A stretch of 64,000 nt of DNA from Stenopsyche tienmushanensis (GCA_008973525.1 WACJ01000258.1:248001-312000), one strand, 5' to 3'; positions 23,606 through 36,205 are shown, counted from the first letter of the stretch. The notes: generated by a model not told the origin, from the sequence alone. Program-made: numbers and translations.

Positions 23606-25159
23606 TCGATAAGTCACTAAAATTGATAATTTTATCGCATTGAAACTTTAAATGAGATTATCTCGAAACTACATTTTCAAAATGTTCGCCATTCATAGCA
23701 TAAAAAGTTGTTGATCGGTCTGGCTGAAATTTCGAGATGTTACTCACTATAATATTATCTAGTCAACTAAGCTAAAGTTTTAAGGTTTTCGTGTAAATAA
23801 ATTATTTTTTTGGGGTAAAATATATCAAGGAAATTTTAAAAAATATGAAAGTTTTGATTTGAAACATTGAATACATTGAAAGGAAATAAATTGATTACTC
23901 CATTAAAATTGATTTACATCATCAGTCTCGTTACTTAATAGCCACATGTAATATTTACATTATACAATTGACAAGCATATTATTCTTTTTAATTCAAGCA
24001 AACTATTGTTCTTTGACGCTATATACAAAACAGATGCCTCACAGACGACACACAAATGAACATAAAGACTTCAATTATTCACCAATGTTAATGGCGCTAA
24101 AAAATGAATAAAACATACATTATTTGTATGTATACGGTGTTCGTCGTTGACCTAAAAGCCTCTAAGAGATAACAATTGTAGGCATCGTGCCAAGCAAGAG
24201 AAGTAGGAAATTTTGCCGATAAGGTGATGTGATCAGGTGAAGAGCCCGTCCAAGAAAAAAATTAAAACCTATACAATTTTCTTTGTATAGGTTTTGTGAT
24301 TATTTTTCATCCATGTAAAAGAAATTGCATAAATATAATACATCAAATTTTGCATGCATATAGTACTTGTTAAACGAAAATATGATCGTATCTAAATTTT
24401 ATATTAATACAAGCATAGTAATAAAATTGTGCTTAAAAGCCGTATCGTACGATTTGATTATATTTAGAGAAGAAATTAAAGCACACGTTCTCAGGATTAA
24501 TTACTTTTAAATAGCTCGCATTAGTTTTGATAAAATTTTCGTTGGATTGGGCTTTAAAAGACAATTTTTTGCAGTGTAATTTCGCCCGAAGTTGAACATA
24601 AGTCACCTTTGTAATTAATTAACAATCGTACTTGGAGGGCGGATGTCGTTCGTTTTTAATTAAACACATGAAATAGTTGAGACCTGAAATTCGACTGTGT
24701 GAGTTTACCGCGTATATATAAATTTCAGGCTCCGGCCTGAAACTAATTATAAAGTTATAGGTTTCTTGAGGCGAGGAAATAAAATATGCGACCTACGAAG
24801 TGCTTCGGAGAATTAACAAACCTTCGAGGATCGCGGCAACACCAAATTTAACGTGATAAATCCTGAAGAGTCAACGCTTCATCCGTCAACAATTTGCAAA
24901 AAGGCAATGAGAAGAATAGAACATTTTCGTCTTATTTTAGAGTGGTTTTGTTACTTTTCATACAAATCTTAATCTATATTATATTAATCAATTTAACAAA
25001 GCCGTTAAGTTAACCAATACTGTATGTTTTAAAATAATACACAAAGATAATCCCAAAAGTACCCGAACTAACATATACATGGCGGTTACTGTTGTAAAAA
25101 AATACTATGATAGAAAGTGTCTAAACGCTACGTCGCTTCCGCACCATAGAGATCATAGA
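23606..25159. other. Gene-free stretch with one perfect hairpin
   Basis: The start (about 23650-23690) resembles sequence downstream of the second Mutator-like relic, suggesting shared 3' flank of that element. A perfect hairpin at 24264-24295 is listed separately. Otherwise nothing is recognised. Confidence 0.45.
24264..24295. repeat. Perfect 13-bp hairpin
   Basis: AAAACCTATACAA at 24264-24276 pairs exactly with TTGTATAGGTTTT at 24283-24295 around a six-base loop. It has no T-rich tail of the kind that would suggest an RNA polymerase III unit, and no flanking duplication is clear. It may be the remnant of a very small inverted-repeat element. Confidence 0.5.
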
Positions 25160-25164
25160 GAATA

Positions 25165-25256
25165 TCGCAAAATGCCTTAAGAGCGACCATAAGGTTTGTA
25201 TGCTCAATCGGTCCGCTTTTCGGATCGCTGATATGACGAATGAGCGGCTCACGATC
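25165..25256 (+). repeat. Dispersed repeat Q, copy 1
   Basis: The block CATAAGGTTTGTATGCTCAA, then TCGGTCCGCTTTTCGGATCG, then GACGAATGAGCGGCTC is shared with 25800-25925 and 43283-43390. Copies 1 and 2 are in direct orientation and bracket a mariner transposase relic. Confidence 0.6.
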
Positions 25257-25340
25257 CAAGAAAAAGTTGATTTAATCTATTTTTGTACAATCGTATTCAC
25301 TTAATTTAAATAACTAGGGCAGTCTGAGTTTAAATTCAGA

Positions 25341-25630
25341 AAAATCGACCAAATGAGGTGACCACGCCAGAAATGCTGAAGAAAATCCACAAAATGGTAT
25401 TGGATGACCTTGATTAAAAATAAGGCGAGCTAGCAGACATGGTAGGCATTTTAAAAAGTGTTTTACATCGCATATGATAAAGCTGTGCGCAAGATGAGCG
25501 CCGCGTTTGCTCACAATGAAGCAAAAACAGCGCCATGGGGATATTTCAATCGAGTGTTTCACAGCAATAAATCTGAAGAATTGAAGAAGAAGACAAAGGA
25601 ATATGGAGTTCCTCCACCGCCTCGAGCTGT
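25341..25630 (+). pseudogene. Mariner transposase fragment (second mariner lineage)
   Basis: Translation gives NEVTTPEMLKKIHKMVLDD, then ELADMVGILKSVLHRI, then after a one-base shift KLCAR-APRLLTMKQKQR and finally MEFLHR. This is the linker and second helix-turn-helix region of mariner transposases (ELADxVGISKSAVHRI, KLCARWVPRLLT, EFLHR just before the first catalytic Asp). Several stops and at least one frameshift are present and the DDD core is gone. It is clearly different in sequence from the mariner copies at 33.2 and 62.2 kb. Confidence 0.7.
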
Positions 25631-25799
25631 TTATTGGTCCCGCTATTCAGAATCATGCCAGCCTGTTCAAAAAAAGTAAATAAGTTTTATGGCTAGGGAG
25701 GAGTCTAGTCTCACTCACAACCTCATTTGGCGCAAGCCACCTATGTAAATTTGTCTTTGAAGAGACTTCCGTGATTATATTATACGCATTTATCAACGA

Positions 25800-25925
25800 A
25801 AATGTCACAAAACGCCCTAAAAGAGGACGGAGTGGTCATAAGGTTTGTATGCTCAATTGGTCCGCTTTTCAGACCGCTGAATGAATGGCTCGCGAACATA
25901 ACGATAACGAAGAAAAGAGGGATTG
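25800..25925 (+). repeat. Dispersed repeat Q, copy 2
   Basis: AAATGTCACAAAACGCCC followed by GAGGACGGAGTGGTCATAAG and TCGGT-like GGTCCGCTTTTCAGACCGCT matches copy 1 at 25165 and copy 3 at 43283. The frame 25802-25987 is a by-product of this repeat and has no known domain. Confidence 0.6.
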
Positions 25926-28900
25926 GACAACTCAGTGTATGTTATAAAAACGGACAGAGTCAATCAGTGTTGATGCATGTAAAGTAAAATAGTTGAGTAA
26001 AATAAAAACCATGTGTAACTCTCGACTGCGCCCGTTGCGAGCGTTTGCTTTGCCACACCCTTGTTACGACCCTGCAATTTAATGTAATTGGCAAAAATGT
26101 TTAGATTATAAACTACGATACTGCAAAAATATTCTTATAATGCTTCCGATCAATCGTCTCTAAGCAGGTTTATCCCGATTCAAAATGTTCATCAACATGG
26201 GTCTCCCAAACTTGCCAATCAGTGTCAAGTCTATATTTTCGTATCAATGAAGTACATGAATAACCCATTGCCATAATCCGATTATCAATGTACACTCATC
26301 TCTCGATTTACGCGGTAAGATAGGTTCCATCATGTTAAAAAACACGTAAATAAAGTCTTTGAATTCGTATTTAAATTTGAAGATTCGTTCCAAAAAATCT
26401 TCTCTAAATCTGTGGAGCATCATCTAAATTTTTTAGAGTAAATAATGACGGTTCATATAGTACAAAGCCATAAGAGCATACATTTATAGCTATAATTTTA
26501 ATCATCAGCAACAAATTTAAAGGGTGTGGCTTATAAATTAATTCATTATTAACTTTGTTTACTTGCACTCTGAGCTAACACAATTAAAAGAATAGCACTG
26601 AAGCATCAGAAACAATTAAGCTTCAAGTTCGCATTGATTGACCAAGTTAAACTATACAAGTTGAAAATAAAGTAATCGAAGAAAACTCAAACTACAAAAG
26701 CAATTGATAGAAGATAACGTTATTCATTTCCCCAGCTTTTGCAGAAGTCTGCAAAGTGCCTTAGACTTGGACTAGGTGCGCTTCAAGAAAACCTTTAATT
26801 CAATTTTAATTATAAGATAAATTCATCGTAGCGCCCTGAAATTGCTTTATAAAAATATATATTATGTATTTTATTTTTAAAAAATTAGAATTTATTTCAA
26901 AAGTGACTTCCATAATAAAACGTTATAAATGTTTTATGTTCAAATGATTAGGTAAAACTTGAAGCGAGCGTCAAACGATTAAGGCGAGCGTCCACCCCCC
27001 GAGCCACCCCTGTCCAGGAGCGATACTAACGAGGCCCCCAGGTAGGAGGGGCCTCTCACACCCCCCAGAGCCTCGCAATCCGACTGTCGGCCTTTGGATG
27101 TTTGCCGACGTAATGAGGCCATACCATTGCATCTCGAATAGAACCGAGCACCGCTTTTCAGTTTTATGCATCTTTAATTACGAAAACTCAACCGTAGCTT
27201 CCAACAGAAAATGAGGTAATGACAAATGCCCCCGTGTTATTTCAAATCGCCCTCTAGATTATTTAAGAAGCTTTAGACTGTAGTAAACTCTTCGCCTTTT
27301 TTCCTTCTTCCACTTTCTCCCATTTGACTTCTTGTTTGAAGATCCTTTTTAAGATAGCCGCTGTCAAGACCTAATTAAAGATCTGATTTTCTCTCAACGA
27401 GAAAGAAAATAACGCAATTAGCACAAAACAAACGCTTCAACGCGAATCCAATTCTCGATGTAAGAAAACATTTGTTCTCTGCGTGAAATAAATTAAAAGA
27501 GAAATTACAAAAATCCAGCGAAGCAATTATTTCTGTTTGCATAATTTTACGCAAGACGCGACGAAAATGAAGCGCCGATATTTCCACGAAATTAAGTTCA
27601 TCAAATTGAAAACTTTAATCGCCAATTTATTCCTCAATCCGTTGCACCCTCGTTAATTTTACAAACATAATACCAATTAGCGGCCGTTCGATTTCGCCGA
27701 CGGAATCAAGCCTTCATTATAAATTGAAACCCTCAAATTGACTACAATCCCGTTGGACGGTCATCCGTACATTTGAATTGTAAACTTTGCCGTCACAAAA
27801 TCAAATTCGCCAACACAGACGGGACTCGTCTAATCTACTGTGAAAGCACTGGCGGATTAAAATGCTTATTTGTCTCATTCGCAAATTTAGATTTGTTTTA
27901 AATCAAAGTTAGCATAGATATTTAAACCGAACAAACTATTTAAAGCCATGATATATGTGTACTGAATTTATTACACATTCAACGAAAATTATATATTGAA
28001 TTGCAACCCTAATTTAACATATTTTTATGATCAAATCTTAATCAATAATTTAAACATACAATTCATTAAAATAGACATACATATTTTAATTTAAGCTTCA
28101 ACTATGAAACAGCATCATCTTTTGGCTTCAAAAATGTGTATTTATCCAAAATGTACATATTTACATGAGAAATAAGATAGTGGTAATCCAACGTCTTGAA
28201 TTTCACCGTATAAAATGTACAGAGCTCATACTTGAATTCCTAACGTATGTTTGTAAATAATTTTAAAGCCACACCTCATAAGATTATGCTTGTTTTCTGA
28301 TGTAAAGTAAGTCCTGGAACACATCCTTATCTTTTTACCACATTCGCGCGAGCATTTGAGAGCTTACGTTCCACGGCTGCAGCAAGACCAACTTTTCGAA
28401 TACCGCCGAGAGTCGGTCGGAGGAATATAGAAATTTTCGTGTTTAGCGCTCCCGAAGAAATGCAAAGTTAAATATAAATCTCTTAAGTCCTTCGGTGGTT
28501 GGACGGAGTACGGAAGAGCGGCGGGCTAAACCGGGTAACAAGTAAAATCCATTTCCCAGGCGGACGAAGCCCGGTTTATACCGTCCATTTCATTTTTATG
28601 CCGGCCCCTTTTTCATTAGGCACCGTGCTTTATGGTTATTCCTGTATACATAATATTAAACGCTTTCGAATATCATAATACTTTTCAGCGATTCGGGAAA
28701 TCGTAAAACTCTCGGGAGCACTCCCGACGTCCGACTCCGTGTTTACTACCAGAACCGATAGGAGCAAGACTGCTAATTCTGCTTATCGTGCTTCAAGGGA
28801 ATGATATTTCTGATTATCTATTATTTAATTCATTATCATATCATTTAATTATTAACCCTTAACTGAATCCGCTATTTTTGGCACTTTTTGTTCCAGTATA

Positions 28901-29026
28901 GTTCCAAACATTTATATCGATTAGGTTACTGTTTTATTGGCTGGAAGTTTGGGAATCCCGATTTGGAGTACATAACGATAGGAAACAAATTGAAATCTGG
29001 GAGTTCTATTCTGAATATATAGCAAA
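25926..29026. other. Gene-free stretch with two GC-richer patches
   Basis: 26985-27110 is markedly GC-rich, with CCACCCCCCGAGCCACCCCT and a GAGGCCCCC/GGAGGGGCCTC pairing; its antisense frame (26971-27171) lacks a known domain. 28340-28620 is also richer in GC than its surroundings. No gene, RNA or transposon end was identified. Confidence 0.45.
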
Positions 29027-29028
29027 TA

Positions 29029-29397
29029 CACTGAAACTCTTTTTGTGCGATTTTTTTTGTGCGATTTCGAAGTTATGCAGTTTTTTTAACGCGTTTTTTT
29101 CTTTTTTTTAAATTTCATAAAGAGTACATATCAAGATTCATAAAAAATCAGTCATCCTTAAAATTTTACCAATGAGGCAAAACGTCCTTTAAATGTTACC
29201 AAAAGTGTTATTTTTAATTTCCTTATTGTTTTCCTGATTTTTAATTTTTTTTGTGCGATTTATTTTATATAGCTGTTTCAAAGTTATGCGGTTTTTAAAA
29301 TCCATGGAACGCATCTTTATTTTTTCTATGAATGTCATAGCTTTTTTTGTGCGATTTCCCGCGGAACGCATCTACCGCACAAAAAAAACTTTAAGTG
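29029..29397 (-). mobile_element. Pogo/Tigger-like non-autonomous element, copy P3 (both ends)
   Basis: Flanked by TA (29027-29028 and 29398-29399). The left end here is CACTGAAACTCTTTTTGTGC and the other end in reverse complement is CACTTAAAGTTTTTTTTGTG. Subterminal CGATTTCGAAGTTATGC and the GATGCGTTCC-GCGGGAAATCGCAC block are both present. At 369 bp it is an internally deleted form, missing the middle region kept by P2 and P6. The minus-strand frame at 29189-29371 reads through the terminal repeat and is not regarded as a gene. Confidence 0.75.
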
Positions 29398-29399
29398 TA

Positions 29400-31274
29400 T
29401 ATACAATAGAAAGAGATAAGCTAAACAAAATGCATAATAATGTAAATACAATCAAACTAATTATGCATAATAATGTTAAAGCCCACATTATATCTGCATA
29501 AAAATCAAAATCTCTTTCTCGTAAGACGTGTGCCGAACCGATTAAACCGATATTTTAGCTTTAAATTGAGTTTGATTTCGTTAAATTTTGTTGATCGTAC
29601 GTTGTACAATATTATAGATCAAGATGTTTAGATAATAAATCTAAATAAATTCCACCACTTTAATCTATCCTAATAAAGCGATATAGTCATAAAATTATCT
29701 TAAATTCTTAAAAATAAATTAAATGAAAAAGATGAGTGGGTACTCAATCTTCGAAAGCCCCAAGAAGAAATCTCGGGAGAGTCTTTAATTTAACTCTCAT
29801 TTTTCCAAGCTTCATAAATAGACACCTTAAATTATAATTAATATAATTAATATATGTAATATTTGAAAGAAATTTTAAAAATATACATAATAGCATCCGT
29901 ACGTTTAAAATTGAGCTAAAAATACTACTTTAAATGTCCAATGTACAATTGTAAAATTAATCACAATCCGAAAAATAGATTGCATTTAGAGTGCATAAGT
30001 CACCAAGTTGTAACTCATTACCCTATTTGAAAACCTGCCAAAAGTCATGTTCAATCGATATTGATAAATTGATACAGTAAATATATTTATCTTTTATTTC
30101 TCTAAAATAAATCATGAAAATTTTGTAATACTAACAAATTTACAACATCATCGAATGACCAGCAATTATGACTTGCCAATTTTCCACAATTTTATATTTA
30201 TTGCAAGGACAATTTTAACATCCTGTGAGCTTCGTGCGATTGAAAACAATTTTAACACATGGAGCGTTAAGCTCGTGATGGACATCGAAGACTCGACCTG
30301 AATTAGGGTCGAATCGATCCAATTTAAATATAAACACACGTTAAATAGGTCCTTGTAACCAGATAGTGTTTACCATCTCAAAATCGGGGTTAAACAGCTT
30401 TCAGGATTAAATGCCACCGACAATTCGTGGTGTTCACTTTCACTCCAACGCCACCATTGTGAGCCTGTCAGTCTTAAGCAGGCCGCATAAATAGTTCCAC
30501 CCTCACGGTCTAATAATAAACGCTTTCCGTTCCTTAGTCTTGTGTACACACAAAACCACCGAACAGTCGAATATCAACCATCGGCTTTGGGGTCGAATCC
30601 TCGGTGCCGTTGCTACACCGCCCATACATACCATTCGAATGTAATTTGCGAATAATACAACCCCAAGATACGAAATTGGGATGTAAATCCATCGAAATGA
30701 TGCACAAACACTCAGAACATCATATGAGCCTACTATCGGCACGGTGAAGATCTTATAATAAGGGATGAACGTATATAAAAGCCTTTCAATTATATTTTTA
30801 TTATCATTAATATTCCAATAGTTGAGAGTTCGTAAACGGAGCTAAATTTCTACAAATTTGTGAGATTGGAAATATTCCTGTCCCGCTTAAATCCCGCTTT
30901 ATATTCTGATTTTCTGGATCTCAAAAAGAAAATCCATAGTTATATAATAAAATCGTACAGGACCGCTTGTAAATAATTGGATTTATCAATATAAATAATT
31001 ACGTTCCTCAATCAAAGATCATATGAAAAAATGTGTTTCAACAAATATAAGACGAATTTCGTTCGTGTTGTCTTTAAAGCAGACGTTTTTTTTTATAATT
31101 AAGATACTCGCATCATTTTTATCTTTGACCAGTTTTATTATTCCCCTTTGACTATTCTGGAGTGACGTCATTAGCCGAGTATCACCACTCCTTTGCAAAC
31201 TGTACTCCTTCAGAAGTAAACTGGCAGGTTTGCACGGTAAACCTGTCTTTTTTTATTTTCGCAACATATTAATA
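29400..31274. other. Gene-free stretch
   Basis: AT-rich sequence without a recognised gene or repeat. The frame 30503-30742 (minus) lies in a somewhat GC-richer patch but has no domain I can name. Confidence 0.45.
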
Positions 31275-31565
31275 GGCAAAAAGAGCTGAACAACAGAAGG
31301 CATGCAAGTTGAACATTAAAAAATATTTCGAATAAATTAACAAATATTGTGTGCATGTCTGCTCTCCGATTCGAAAGGGTTAACGCAAAACCAAATATCG
31401 TTATAGCCTCGACATAGGATTTCAAATGATTAAACACTGTCAAGTGAACGATTCAATATTTTTCGTCCAAAATTCTTGAATAATGAAAATTTAATTTTTA
31501 TATTCAAAATTGGATTTTTAGAATTAAAAAAACCGGTTTTCAAATTGTCACAATTTTTCCCTAAA
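31275..31565 (-). repeat. Unclassified dispersed repeat, copy 2
   Basis: The reverse complement starts TTTAGGGAAAAATTGTGACA at 31565 and follows copy 1 (10734-11078) through the CCCTTTCGA and GAGAGCAGACATG blocks. It lacks the 71-bp TTAA insertion of copy 1 and so shows the unoccupied site. It carries its own extra 20 or so bases near 31305. Class unknown. Confidence 0.6.
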
Positions 31566-33173
31566 ATCCCCATAAAAATCTTACGCCAAATTCATTGACG
31601 GTTTCAGGTACTGGGTTGCTTTTGGCGCAACATTAATATCATTTTAATATTTTTATTTTTCAAGCGTTCCAACTGACACGCAACCGATAAACAAACCCAA
31701 TTATTAAACCACACTTTTTCGTCTTTTTATATCAACTTTATATTTCCTTGTTTATATAAGCTCTTTTAACACATTTTCGTCGGGTTACGCGAAACATTGT
31801 CTTTCGCCGCTCATTTTTTTAAATTAAAATAACATAATTTTATTGATTTATTTGTATATTTTTGATAAGTATACAAATTTTTCGAGCGTCGTTTTGATAT
31901 CAATGTACGAGTATAGAAATGTTCAATTTGATTTTAGCACTAATTGTGTTTTAACTTAAATATGGACGAATTTTTAGTCATATTCTTAGAATTAATCAAT
32001 CGAATTAATAGCTATTAAATTTGCCCAAACACGAATCATGCCTTCAAGATCATATCAAATTATACCGCATATATATCGAATATCTTTCAATAGTATGCAA
32101 TGTTTAATACCAAATTTATATATAAGAGAATAAAAATGAAACTAGTATTTATACAAATAAACAATACAAACAAAACTCTTTCACCTGTGTCTGTTCCATT
32201 CTTTGAAGTGGTGAGATATAAAACTATAGAGGCGTTTTAGATTGTCGGGCTTTAGCTAGGAGCTACAAAAAACGGCAACAAACAAAGATTGCCCTCTGTG
32301 ATTACACAACAGACTGATTTATGCAGACTTTCATTGTGTCGAAGGAATTAAAACCTTTGTTTTGCCTCCTTTTGGAAAAAAATTCGATAGAACCGTAATC
32401 AAGTCATTGATGCGATCCAAAGATTACGAAAAATAATGTTCTTCGGCTATTTTTTTCATTTATTCGCGATTTTATCTCTCCCATAACACTCCTTGTGGCT
32501 TTATTCTGCGGTGACCCAATATGGAGTGTTTTCACAATTCATTATGGAGTGGCAGCCGTGGCAACTGATGGCGTGATTAAATAATTATCGCACAAACGTG
32601 ACGTGATCAGAAATATTAGGTACAAAATCTCATTTCCAGTCAGTTCACTGAACCAAAATTTCATCCCGTAATTCAATATTAGGATTATTTATTTATGATG
32701 TTAATATTTCCATGGCGGAATTTCGCAGCTATTAATTATGTATCATTAGAATTTATTTAGCGTACCCATTCAGTGAATACATTAGGTAGAACTCTCGCTG
32801 AATATATTTGAATGATACGCTAGGATACTCCTAAATAGCGAAGCATTGGCATATCTACAATGTATGGAGCTTCATTCAGAAAATATTCTCACAATGCCAA
32901 TATTAATTCAATTCTCAAGCAGAATTAGCATTTGAAGTATTAGGGGAATCTAAAAGTAGGCCATTAAACATTCAGTCGAAAGATCAACGAAATCCTTATA
33001 AAGCAGCCTTTTCTTTTTTTTAATATCGATAAAAGACGACAGAAATATTCAAAATGATTAATAATATTTAATAGACGTTAAAGTTGATTATGACAGTTCA
33101 AATTAAAAGATAAATATGCATTATCATAAATTATAGCAATAAGTCATTCATCCGTCATTTGAAGTAGACATTA
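31566..33173. other. Gene-free stretch
   Basis: No gene, RNA gene or repeat copy is recognised in this AT-rich segment. Confidence 0.5.
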
Positions 33174-33175
33174 TA

Positions 33176-34099
33176 TTAAGGTGTCCCATAAGTTTCTTTC
33201 GTTTTCATATTAAGAAAAGAATATACAATGATTTGTATTACATCAAAATTTATTGAATAATATATAATTCATTCTGTTCTATTGCCCTTTTCCATCAGTC
33301 TGGAAGCCTCATAATGCCTTTTTGCTAAAATTTCCAGGTTTGTTGGCAAAATATTGATCAAGGTATATTTTTATATAATTTTTTGAATTAATTTTTTTAC
33401 CACGTAAAGAATTTTTCAATTAAAGAAATAACTAAAAATCTAAAGGGGCAATGTCTGGAGATTATGGAGGATGAGGTTAAACATCCCAGTCAAATGATAA
33501 TAATTTATTTCTGACGAGCAAAGACACATGAGGCCTGGCGTTATCGTGATGAAAAACAACGCTTTGTCTGTTCGCTAATTCTGGCCATTTTCTGGCAATT
33601 GCATCCTTTAGATTGTCTAGTTGGAAACAATATTTTGTTGAATTGATCTTTTCACCTTGCTGAAGTAGCTCATAATAAACTACCCTCTTCCAGTCCCACC
33701 AAATGCATAGCAAAACTTTTTTTGGATATAGGCCAGGTTTAGCTACAGTTAAAGCTTCTGTACCCTTGATCCAAGACCGCTTACGTTGGATATTCTCATA
33801 GAGTATCCAACTTTCATCTCCAGTGACAAGTCTCTTCAAAAAAGGTTGGCTATTATGTCGTTGGAGAAGAAGATTGCATGTTGCAATACGCTAAAGTTTA
33901 TTTGAGTAAATCAGTTCATAAGGAAGCCACACATCTGAACGATTGATGAAGCCCAATTTTGTCAGATGATTATGGACGGATGTTCGTGGAATTTCTAACT
34001 TGTTAGCTATTTCGCGAACAGTATATCGCGGGTTTTCTTCAACCATGGCTATGATTAGATTTGTGTTCGTAGTGGAAAGAAACTTATGGGACAACTTAA
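33176..34099 (-). mobile_element. Mariner element, family A copy 1 (924 bp, deleted)
   Basis: The element is flanked by TA (33174-33175 and 34100-34101). Ends read TTAAGGTGTCCCATAAGTTT and, in reverse complement, TTAAGTTGTCCCATAAGTTT. Full mariners are about 1.3 kb; here the segment between the 5' terminal repeat and the middle of the DNA-binding domain is gone. The same deletion junction occurs in copies at 10636 and 62243, so the deletion preceded amplification of this subfamily. Confidence 0.9.
33270..34094 (-). pseudogene. Mariner transposase, family A copy 1 (broken)
   Basis: The N-terminal block (from 34094) reads IIAMVEENPRYTVREIANKL then WLPYELIYSNKL, the second helix-turn-helix and WVPHEL linker motif. 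One TAG stop follows at about 33890, and the catalytic block resumes with KRLVTGDESWI (first Asp) and VVFHHDNARPH (second Asp). The third-Asp region, SPDIAPLDF, is preceded and followed by TAA and TAG stops near 33420-33475, and the C-terminus is decayed. The first helix-turn-helix is absent. Any product would be a dead cut-and-paste transposase. Confidence 0.9.
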
Positions 34100-34101
34100 T
34101 A

Positions 34102-34549
34102 CATAGGAGAATTTTCCAGGAAGATGATTTTTATGAGCAATTTTATAAATTGATAAAATTAGAGCAGAATATTTTAATTTATTATCCTTGCACAAATTTA
34201 TTTAATCGCTTTTTAAAGTTCAGGAAATTAGGCAAAATCTAAATTGAGACAATTGATTAGAAAAGTTAATACTTTTTTTAGTCTAAATTTGAACCCAAAT
34301 CCTAATTCTTGAACCCACAGAACCTATAATACTATTTCAACACTTGATCATAGTTTGATAAAAATATTTACTGTCTCAAAAGTATAATCATTCCAACCCT
34401 TAAGTCCGGCTTATTCGTGTGAAAGGTTTTTTGTGTGCTTAATGAAACATGCAAGAAGTTATCCACTGTTGTATTATGGTTATGATATAAATTTATTACA
34501 ATCAATTAGAAAATCTTTATCAAAGGCTAAAAAAAAAGAAGAAAACTGC
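34102..34549. other. Gene-free stretch between mariner and piggyBac
   Basis: AT-rich spacer. The frame at 34433-34624 starts at GTG, runs across the left end of the piggyBac element and has no domain. Confidence 0.5.
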
Positions 34550-35330
34550 TTAACACGTATCGTGCCAAGGACATTTTTCAAAAATGACCCACCAGGCCAT
34601 CATACAAATTTAGTTCTATATTAAATATTTATATATAAGGATTATAAATTGTGGTCAAAATTTAAAAAAAAAATTAAATAGAACCTATTTTAGGCCATCA
34701 GTCACCGGTGCCCGACGCGGCCTGTGTGGTCCATATGGGATGCAACGCATATATTTTTTTTTTTTTTTTTTGTACATATCTTTTTGAATAATACATTGTA
34801 ATGATACATGATGGTTTATATATTTTTTGGATAGATTACATCTTATTTGTGGTATCAATCACTAACGGTTGACGTAGCGTATTACTTCGCGTACAGATTA
34901 TTTATTCTATGATTCAAATTTACTTTTTCATTATGAAAAACACAAAAGTCAAACGGCACATAACTATTCAGATATATTTTTTGATATGTCTATATTGTAA
35001 CAAATTACATCGACCTTTTTTTATTACATGAAATATGTCATCTGTGACAAGTTTATTTTAACGATGAATGGAATTAAATGTTTGAAAAGATTTTAGTCTA
35101 AGACAATGCAATTGAGAAGACTCTTTTTTATTGCTTTTTAGAACATTTATTTTAAATACTATAAACAATAGAGAAGATAATTCCATTTTTTCACTATTTA
35201 TTCAATAGAAACGATTGTTTTTACTTTTTTCTGTTCATCCCCCAAAATAAAGAGACGTTTTCTATTGGTTTTATTCTAACCAATATTATTGGTTCAAAAT
35301 ATCATGCTTTCAAAGTATAAGTCATACTTA

Positions 35331-35524
35331 GGCCTGATCCACACTATGATGCCGTTGACGGTTAGATCTCGCTCCGGTCTCGGTCCGATCAAATATTCTT
35401 ACACAAGAAACAATCAGAGTATTCACACTATCGGATCGTTCCAATCCCGTTTTTTGTATGAAAATATTTGACGGGACCGAGACCGAGATCGAACTGTTAC
35501 CGGCAACATAGTGTGGATCGGGCC
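35331..35524. mobile_element. Harbinger-like MITE nested in piggyBac
   Basis: The ends are GGCCTGATCCACACTATGAT and, in reverse complement, GGCCCGATCCACACTATGTT. Pairing continues imperfectly for about 75 bp per arm, including the GATCTCG and TCTCGGTCC blocks, so the element is nearly all terminal repeat. TTA at 35328-35330 and 35525-35527 fits the 3-bp TWA duplication of PIF/Harbinger elements, whose ends also typically start with GGS. No coding content. Confidence 0.8.
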
Positions 35525-35662
35525 TTACTCTTTGCACATGACTTATTGGCATATTGATCACGGTTCATTTAATGTCAATCAAATCGATATGCTGATCAAG
35601 TGATTGAAGGAATAACTCAACGAATATCATCCAGATCACGTTCTTGATCGCCGACAAATAAG

Positions 35663-36205
35663 TTGGAAATGAAGAGGTTTTTTGATTTAATTGTTTGGAT
35701 CGTCAAACTACACAGTATTTATTTATATTGGAGCAAAGACATTCATTTCAGGCAGAAATTTCTACAAAGTATAATGATTTTTCTCCAAATGATACATTTT
35801 GCGGATAATTCCACTGCAAACCCAGAAGATCGGTTAGCAAAAATTCACAATATTTTCGATGATCTCAATAACAATTATAAAAAATATTATGAACCACAAG
35901 AATATGTCTGTGTTGACGAAAGCATGATACCTTTTCGAGGAAGAATCTCTTTTCGGCAATATATGAAATCCAAAAAACGGCATCATCTATCATTGCAAGA
36001 CGATCGCGCCATGAACTTTTGAAAAAAAGATGATTCAACTCGAAATGTTCGTCGTTGCTGCACCAGGTGCTATAAATTAAATTGCAACATTGGAAGAAAA
36101 TTTGCAAGGAATAAAACCAAACAGGTTGTAACGTATTGTGGGGGGTGTAATGGTTTTCAACATCTATGTTTAGCGTGTTTCAATATAGTACATAGAAATA
36201 TTTAA
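35663..36205 (+). pseudogene. piggyBac transposase with catalytic core deleted
   Basis: The first block reads KRFFDLIVWI-VKLHSIYLYWSKD, LQMIHFADNS, and YVCVDESMIPFRGRISFRQY, which contains the first catalytic Asp of DDE_Tnp_1_7 transposases. Shortly after KSKKRHHLSLQ the frame meets a TGA (36020-36022). It continues in the same frame with RRCCTRCYKLNC, a stretch with KTKQVVTYCGGC and HLCLACFNIVH, the C-terminal cysteine-rich zinc domain, ending at 36203-36205. The region with the other catalytic residues is missing, so an internal deletion has joined the start of the core to the C-terminal domain. The N-terminus upstream of 35648 is not recognisable and may have been lost. Confidence 0.85.

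Noticed and set aside
29189..29371. Frame similar to 41360-41551 (KMRSMDFKNRITLKQ)
   Set aside because: Both read through the terminal region of the pogo-like repeat; similarity is due to the shared transposon DNA.
30585..30610. Second B-box-like sequence, GGTCGAATCC
   Set aside because: One base short of the consensus and no cloverleaf could be formed around it.
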